Shown piece after piece: positions 60,478 to 64,000 of a DNA stretch of 64,000 nt. Each line of letters opens with the position of its first letter. Position 1 is the stretch's first letter. The notes beneath the pieces were generated by a model. The model searched no databases. It saw nothing but the letters and a program-made list of their open reading frames with translations, and was not told where the DNA came from. Source of the DNA: Rhodococcus sp. OK519 (lineage in GTDB: Bacteria > Actinomycetota > Actinomycetes > Mycobacteriales > Mycobacteriaceae); assembly GCF_003051005.1 (NCBI RefSeq), contig NZ_QAOW01000010.1, positions 62,001 to 126,000 of the forward strand, written 5' to 3'. A program made the translations under genes and the position numbers.

Positions 60478-61815
60478 ATGAACGAACAGAGTCGGGGCGC
60501 TGCGCGCAATCGTGGTGGGCGGTCACGGCCTGGTAAGCACTCACACGAGGAGGCGCTGCCGACGCGGCGCCTCGTATTGGCCGACGCGGCAAAGGCAATC
60601 ACCGGTGATGCGCTCGCGGGGTGCGGTATCGCGCTTGGCTTCATCACGTTCGCGATGCTCGTTGCCTCTGCCGTGGTACCGGAAGCGCTGCATCCGGTGA
60701 TGGACCGGGCGGGGAGGGGGATCGTCGGCGCAGCAGCAGTCGGAATTCTCGTGGTCGGTCTGCTTTACGGTTGCGTCGCAGCTGTGGCCAGGTTGGCGCT
60801 CGGGGCGTTTTACGCCGGTCTTGGTTCGAAGTCCCGCCAGCTGCGTGACACGTTGATTGTGCGGGGACACGCGAGTCCGGCGCCTTATGCTCCGGCATCG
60901 GCGAGCGCACTCGTTCTCGGGTCGTTCATGTTGTTCGCTGTCCTGGTGTGCGTGATTCTCGCGGCCGAGCATCGTGGACGGCTCGGGGATGAAATGCACC
61001 GCGCCGAGTTCACGGTGTGGGCGGTGTGGGCGGGTGTGTTCGCGGTAGTGACGGCGTGCTGCGCAGCCGCTGGATGGATGTTCTCGGTACTCAACCGCCG
61101 CTGGCAGGCCGGAGTGGGTTCGTCGCTCCCCAAGGGAGTCCTAGGGGACCGGGGACCGTCCGTGTGGGTCACGACTCGTGCGCAGCGGCGTGCGCAACGT
61201 CGATCGTGGCGGCCACTCGACTGGTCGGCTTGGGTGGGCAGACTCCTCGTCGGTGGTGGCGGCGGCGTCGTTTTCTTAGGCGTGTACTTACGCCAACCTG
61301 GTCTGTACGCCGACCGGATCACCTACAGCGACAACACCGAACGCGTCGTCGACGGCGCAACCGTCGTCGGCGGGGCGCTGTTTGTGCTGGGAATGCTGGT
61401 AGTCACCGGCGCCGGTGTGCTGGCCTTCAGGCAGACGATTCGCGCTCTTCGCCGTGCGAGCACCGACCCCATGCGGGTCTCTGATGATGATCGGAGGCGC
61501 ATCCGGGCGGCTACAAGGACTCTGTCGAGCACTGCTTCCGCCGCCCTGGTCTGGTGGACGGTGTGCACCGTCTCCGTGATCGGCTGGTGGTTCGCCAACC
61601 ACGTTCATATGCCGGCGGATGGTACGGCCGCAGCGATCCCGCTCCCTGTGTCGGCTTCATTCCTGATCGGGTGGGGTGTGATCGGACTTCTGCTCGTTGC
61701 TGCCCGTGTAGCGCTTGAAGCGGTGGGGCCGGTCGTGCGCAATCGCTTCGGCTACGACGTCGCTAGCGTCCCGGACGACCGGGAGTATCCGGATCTTGCG
61801 CAGTTCGGACAATAA
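60478..61815 (+). CDS. Polytopic membrane protein inside the IS scar
   Basis: A 445-residue protein with about eight hydrophobic helices, for example ALAGCGIALGFITFAMLVASA, GAAAVGILVVGLLYGCVAAV, ALVLGSFMLFAVLVCVILAA, WAVWAGVFAVVTACCAAAGW, VGRLLVGGGGGVVFLGVYL and ASFLIGWGVIGLLLVAARVAL. I do not recognise a family or any active-site motif. The ATG at 60478 has GGAAG at suitable spacing. It lies between two decayed transposase fragments and inside long inverted repeats, so it may be cargo brought in with them. The reading frame is intact. Confidence 0.75.
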   Translation: MNEQSRGAARNRGGRSRPGKHSHEEALPTRRLVLADAAKAITGDALAGCGIALGFITFAMLVASAVVPEALHPVMDRAGRGIVGAAAVGILVVGLLYGCVAAVARLALGAFYAGLGSKSRQLRDTLIVRGHASPAPYAPASASALVLGSFMLFAVLVCVILAAEHRGRLGDEMHRAEFTVWAVWAGVFAVVTACCAAAGWMFSVLNRRWQAGVGSSLPKGVLGDRGPSVWVTTRAQRRAQRRSWRPLDWSAWVGRLLVGGGGGVVFLGVYLRQPGLYADRITYSDNTERVVDGATVVGGALFVLGMLVVTGAGVLAFRQTIRALRRASTDPMRVSDDDRRRIRAATRTLSSTASAALVWWTVCTVSVIGWWFANHVHMPADGTAAAIPLPVSASFLIGWGVIGLLLVAARVALEAVGPVVRNRFGYDVASVPDDREYPDLAQFGQ

Positions 61816-61824
61816 ACTTCGGGC

Positions 61825-62091
61825 GACGACGGAGGTGAACACACCCCGGCGCAGACGCTTGTCGGTCAAACCCTTGAACCAGTGTGTCGACCCGTCAGCC
61901 GGCAACTCCTCGCGTGTCAGCCGCAGAACCTTCTCGACCGTGCCCGGCGGCAGGCTCGGCTTACGCCCACGCTCCTTCGCGATCACCCCGACACGGACCA
62001 GTCTCTGCTCAGAGCATCGAGAACGCCAGCCCCACCATCCGCTCCAACTCCGCACGTTGCTCGGCATGATCGACAAGGCTGCTGCAACCAA
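61825..62091 (-). pseudogene. IS630-family transposase fragment
   Basis: On the minus strand, VGVIAKERGRKPSLPPGTVE and KVLRLTREELPADGSTHW match the middle of IS630-type transposases (helix-turn-helix end and the start of the catalytic domain). The following residues drift away from the family and no DDE domain follows, so it is a truncated remnant next to the right inverted repeat. Confidence 0.7.
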
Positions 62092-62134
62092 GTAAGCAGT
62101 CTGCAGAACGCGTTACCAATTCAACGACGGACCA
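62036..62134 (-). repeat. Right inverted repeat (~99 bp)
   Basis: Reverse complement of the left repeat: the outer 28 bp are identical and the inner part, read on the minus strand, ends GCAACGTGCGGAGTTGGAGC GGATG, given here in two pieces. Its outer edge touches the stop codon of the next gene at 62135. Confidence 0.85.
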
Positions 62135-62767
62135 CTAGTGCTCCTCGGTACGTTTGAGAAGCGGAATTCGTTCGGCGCCCATTGCCACCGCGGCGCGCGC
62201 GTACTTCGGGTGTGGGCTGTCGATGATCAGCCGGTTGCCGTCCTCACTGGTGGTCGCGCGGGCGAACTCGAGAAGCCATCGCGCGGAGGCTACGGTGACG
62301 ACCAGCATGCCGAGCCCCGCGAGGAGCGAGAGCGCTACGAGGCCGTCTTGCGAGGATTCGGCCAGCACCCTCGGCACGGCGATGAGCAGGAGCAGCGCGA
62401 CCACGAGCAGCGCCGCGGACCGGGCGCGCCGTCGGTGGAGCCAGCCGCGGCATGCGGCGCAGCCATATGTCGTGACGGTGGTCGAGTAGGCCGTCGCCAG
62501 GCGATCTACCTGTCGGACGACCCGGTCCCAGCTGAACATGAAATCGCGCAGAAACTGCGATCGACGTGACTTGCGATCGAAGTCGCTCGTGGGCCGTGAA
62601 TAGCACCGGAAACGTTTCGACCACGTACCCGGCTCACCATGTGCCACACAGAGTTCAGGCATCGGTACCGCGACGAAGCGCATCACCGTCCGCGCCTGAG
62701 CATGATCCTTCCATCGGCCGAGTTCGTCCTCGGACCCCTCACACAGAGGGAAAGCGACCTGGTCCAT
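62135..62767 (-). CDS. Hypothetical protein with two C-terminal helices
   Basis: A 210-residue protein I cannot assign. The N-terminal half is soluble and contains Cys-containing segments (FPLCEGSEDELGRWKD, MPELCVAHGEPGTWSKRFRC) and a Cys pair in TYGCAACRGWLHRRR, then two helices (SAALLVVALLLLIAVPRVLA and GLVALSLLAGLGMLVVTVASA). The stop codon is the first base outside the right inverted repeat, so the original end may have been replaced by the insertion. The start is unclear: ATG at 62767 or GTG at 62782, neither with a good ribosome site. It diverges from the EspC-like gene. Confidence 0.55.
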   Translation of the reverse strand: MDQVAFPLCEGSEDELGRWKDHAQARTVMRFVAVPMPELCVAHGEPGTWSKRFRCYSRPTSDFDRKSRRSQFLRDFMFSWDRVVRQVDRLATAYSTTVTTYGCAACRGWLHRRRARSAALLVVALLLLIAVPRVLAESSQDGLVALSLLAGLGMLVVTVASARWLLEFARATTSEDGNRLIIDSPHPKYARAAVAMGAERIPLLKRTEEH

Positions 62768-62899
62768 CGTTGAGGGAGCCACGATCGGTATGCATAGCCG
62801 CCGATCGTGGCCCAGTGCAAGTCTTCCCGGCCCCACTGGTACGTTGCCAATGGTGTCGGCGCCCGGGGAGGGGCTCCGGCCGGAGATTGGGGGGATGCA

Positions 62900-63193
62900 G
62901 TGTTTGTCGATCCGAATGCGCTGGATACGTTCGCTGCCAAGTTGGGGGACCTCGCCGGGCAAGTATCGGAGGCCACGGCCTACCTCGAAGAGCACTTGTC
63001 GATCGGAATGGCCGACGGCCGCATCTTCCTGTCGGTTGCCCCCACGGTCTCCGCTGCCCGAACGCTCTTCGTGGACAACGCCGCCGCGATCGGGCGCCTG
63101 GTCGCAGCGTCAGGTGAGGAGATCACGCGTACCGCCGATCAATACCGGGCCACCGATTCGACGAACGCCACGGCATTGGACCGCGTGTACTGA
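62900..63193 (+). CDS. EspC-like type VII secretion-associated protein
   Basis: A 97-residue helical protein of the EspC/ESX-associated kind: VDPNALDTFAAKLGDLAGQV start, two long helices, and near the end DQYRATDSTNA, which carries the YxxxD general type VII export motif. The usual size of EspC/DUF2580 proteins is about 100 residues. The GTG at 62900 has GGGGGG six bases ahead; a start further upstream would add unlikely residues. It is the first gene of an operon with a larger WXG-type protein, so the two are probably secreted together. Confidence 0.82.
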   Translation: MFVDPNALDTFAAKLGDLAGQVSEATAYLEEHLSIGMADGRIFLSVAPTVSAARTLFVDNAAAIGRLVAASGEEITRTADQYRATDSTNATALDRVY

Positions 63194-63225
63194 CCGCCAC
63201 TGATCGACTTTCGGAAGGGGGCCCG

Positions 63226-63975
63226 ATGACTGATGATCCACGAAGCGCGCTACAGAACCCGGTTGCCGAAGATCCGGTGCCGGATCCGCTCGAGAATGCC
63301 CTCAGCGGCTCCTATCTGAGCCCGAGCTATTGGCTGACCGCGCCCGTCATGGGGGCACTCGGAATCATTGGGGTGGAGAAGAACCCGGTCGACACGATCG
63401 CGGATTGGGTGGCCGGCGACTGGGCGGCAGTGCAGGAGGCCGGTCGTGCGGTGAACTCCCTCGGTGACTTCAACGCGATGATGTGCGAGGCGCTGTTGTC
63501 GGCGACGAGCACCGCTGTGCAGTCATGGGAGGGTGACGCCGCAGATTCTGCGGCCGGCTACTTCGACGAGTTGGTTCGCGCCGTCGAGTCTCAGCAGTAC
63601 ACGATCAATTCGATGGGCGCGGAACTGGAGACTGTGGCACTCGGCATGTACGAGTTCTCGCAGTCCGTCAAGGGGCTGTTGGGGACCGCGACGGATCTGA
63701 TGATCCAGTTCCTGATCGAGTTGGCCGTGGCCGGTGCGTCGACCTTCGCCGCAGCGACCGGAGTCGGTGCGATCATCACCGCGAGCGCCTGGGCGGTCGC
63801 ACTCGCCACCGGCTGGAAGGTCTTCCAGACGATCCAGAAGATCGTCGACGTACTCAACAAGGCCTTCATGGGCGCGCAGGCCGCGACGGGCCTGGTCACC
63901 GGCTACATGGGCGCAGTCGGAGCAACCAAGCTCCCGGCCCTGCCTGGTGCCGCGTACGGTCAAGGTGGGGTGTGA
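63226..63975 (+). CDS. WXG100-like type VII secretion effector
   Basis: A 249-residue protein. The centre has the WxG motif (SWEGDAADSAAGYF, Trp101-Glu-Gly103) between two long helices, typical of WXG100/PPE-like substrates, and a hydrophobic hairpin follows (MIQFLIELAVAGASTFAAATG, GAIITASAWAVALATGW). The last ~40 residues are Gly/Ala-rich and unfolded. Function is unknown; proteins like this in rhodococci often have variable C-terminal effector parts. ATG with GGAAGGGGG ahead. Its TGA overlaps the GTG of the next, cut-off gene. Confidence 0.82.
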   Translation: MTDDPRSALQNPVAEDPVPDPLENALSGSYLSPSYWLTAPVMGALGIIGVEKNPVDTIADWVAGDWAAVQEAGRAVNSLGDFNAMMCEALLSATSTAVQSWEGDAADSAAGYFDELVRAVESQQYTINSMGAELETVALGMYEFSQSVKGLLGTATDLMIQFLIELAVAGASTFAAATGVGAIITASAWAVALATGWKVFQTIQKIVDVLNKAFMGAQAATGLVTGYMGAVGATKLPALPGAAYGQGGV

Positions 63976-64000
63976 CAGTGGCCGAAGATCGTCCGTTGCT
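63972..64000 (+). CDS. Start of a further gene, cut by the right edge
   Basis: A GTG at 63972 overlaps the previous stop and opens a frame reading VTVAEDRPL to the window end; a second GTG at 63978 is possible. Nothing can be said about its product beyond its place in the type VII-type operon. Confidence 0.5.

Larger units (their letters stand above)
59413..62134. mobile_element. Insertion-sequence scar bounded by inverted repeats
   Basis: The block between recD and the next gene is flanked by about 97-bp inverted copies. Inside lie a broken IS3-type transposase, a cold-shock fragment, an intact membrane-protein gene and an IS630-type fragment. No target-site duplication is visible at the outer edges, and no transposase gene is intact, so the element is inactive and probably arose by nested insertions. 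Confidence 0.7.

Noticed and set aside
1-64000. CRISPR arrays, rRNA or tRNA genes
   Set aside because: No regularly spaced direct repeats and no rRNA- or tRNA-like stretch was seen on either strand.

Overview
The window is about 64 kb of very GC-rich, densely packed actinobacterial DNA. Gene content points to the mycolic-acid group, most like Rhodococcus or a close relative: a giant CtpI-like P-type ATPase, recCBD, lutABC with an lctP-type lactate permease, DUF6325/SHOCT proteins, ESX/type VII-type WXG and EspC-like proteins, and a decayed 13E12-type HNH gene. The organism is inferred from content only; there is no rRNA or other marker gene. Many genes overlap by 4 bp (ATGA/GTGA), so most of the window is operons.

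Layout. 1-3.3 kb: an MFS transporter cut by the left edge, a TspO/MBR protein and a phospholipase D-family protein. 3.4-6.8 kb: a lipoprotein with a beta-propeller-like body and a secreted multidomain protein, closed by a 16-bp-stem terminator. 6.9-12.1 kb: an FtsX-type ABC exporter divergent from a histidine kinase/response regulator pair. 12.1-17.3 kb: a three-gene operon around a 1,417-aa P-type ATPase that carries a second, degenerate ATPase half.

17.6-25.2 kb is the most interesting operon: an SsuABC-type sulfonate transporter, a protein that looks like the desulfinase DszB (Cys, His and Arg in matching places), two divergent SsuD-like flavin monooxygenases, a class II aldolase-fold protein, and a cytosolic SsuA-fold protein with no signal peptide. 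It reads as an organosulfur scavenging route with an undescribed substrate.

25.3-35.2 kb is mixed: a spermidine-synthase-like protein, an XRE regulator/membrane protein pair with a clean palindromic operator, an HNH remnant, an SdpI-like protein, an enoyl-CoA hydratase and an MBL hydrolase that each have a KstR-like (cholesterol regulon) motif upstream, a GNAT protein, a DUF6325/SHOCT/PLDc_N operon, and several membrane proteins. 35.3-37.5 kb: a NrtR-like Nudix regulator divergent from an ADP-ribosylglycohydrolase and a macrodomain gene, a compact ADP-ribose module. 37.5-43.1 kb: L-lactate utilisation (GntR regulator and permease divergent from lutABC) with two identical perfect palindromes between them. 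43.1-50.7 kb: an unassigned catabolic cluster (TauD-like dioxygenase, D-aminoacylase-like amidohydrolase, ThDP enzyme, TetR regulator, orphan peptide-type binding protein) with a shared TAGCC/GGCTA motif. 51-59.4 kb: recC-recB-recD.

59.4-62.1 kb is a scar of decayed insertion sequences bounded by about 97-bp inverted repeats; it holds a broken IS3-type transposase, a cold-shock-protein fragment, an intact membrane-protein gene and an IS630-type fragment. The right edge (62.9-64 kb) starts a type VII secretion-type locus. I saw no rRNA, tRNA or CRISPR array. Starts were set by ribosome binding sites and overlaps where visible; function calls rest on motifs and remembered family features, not on database searches.
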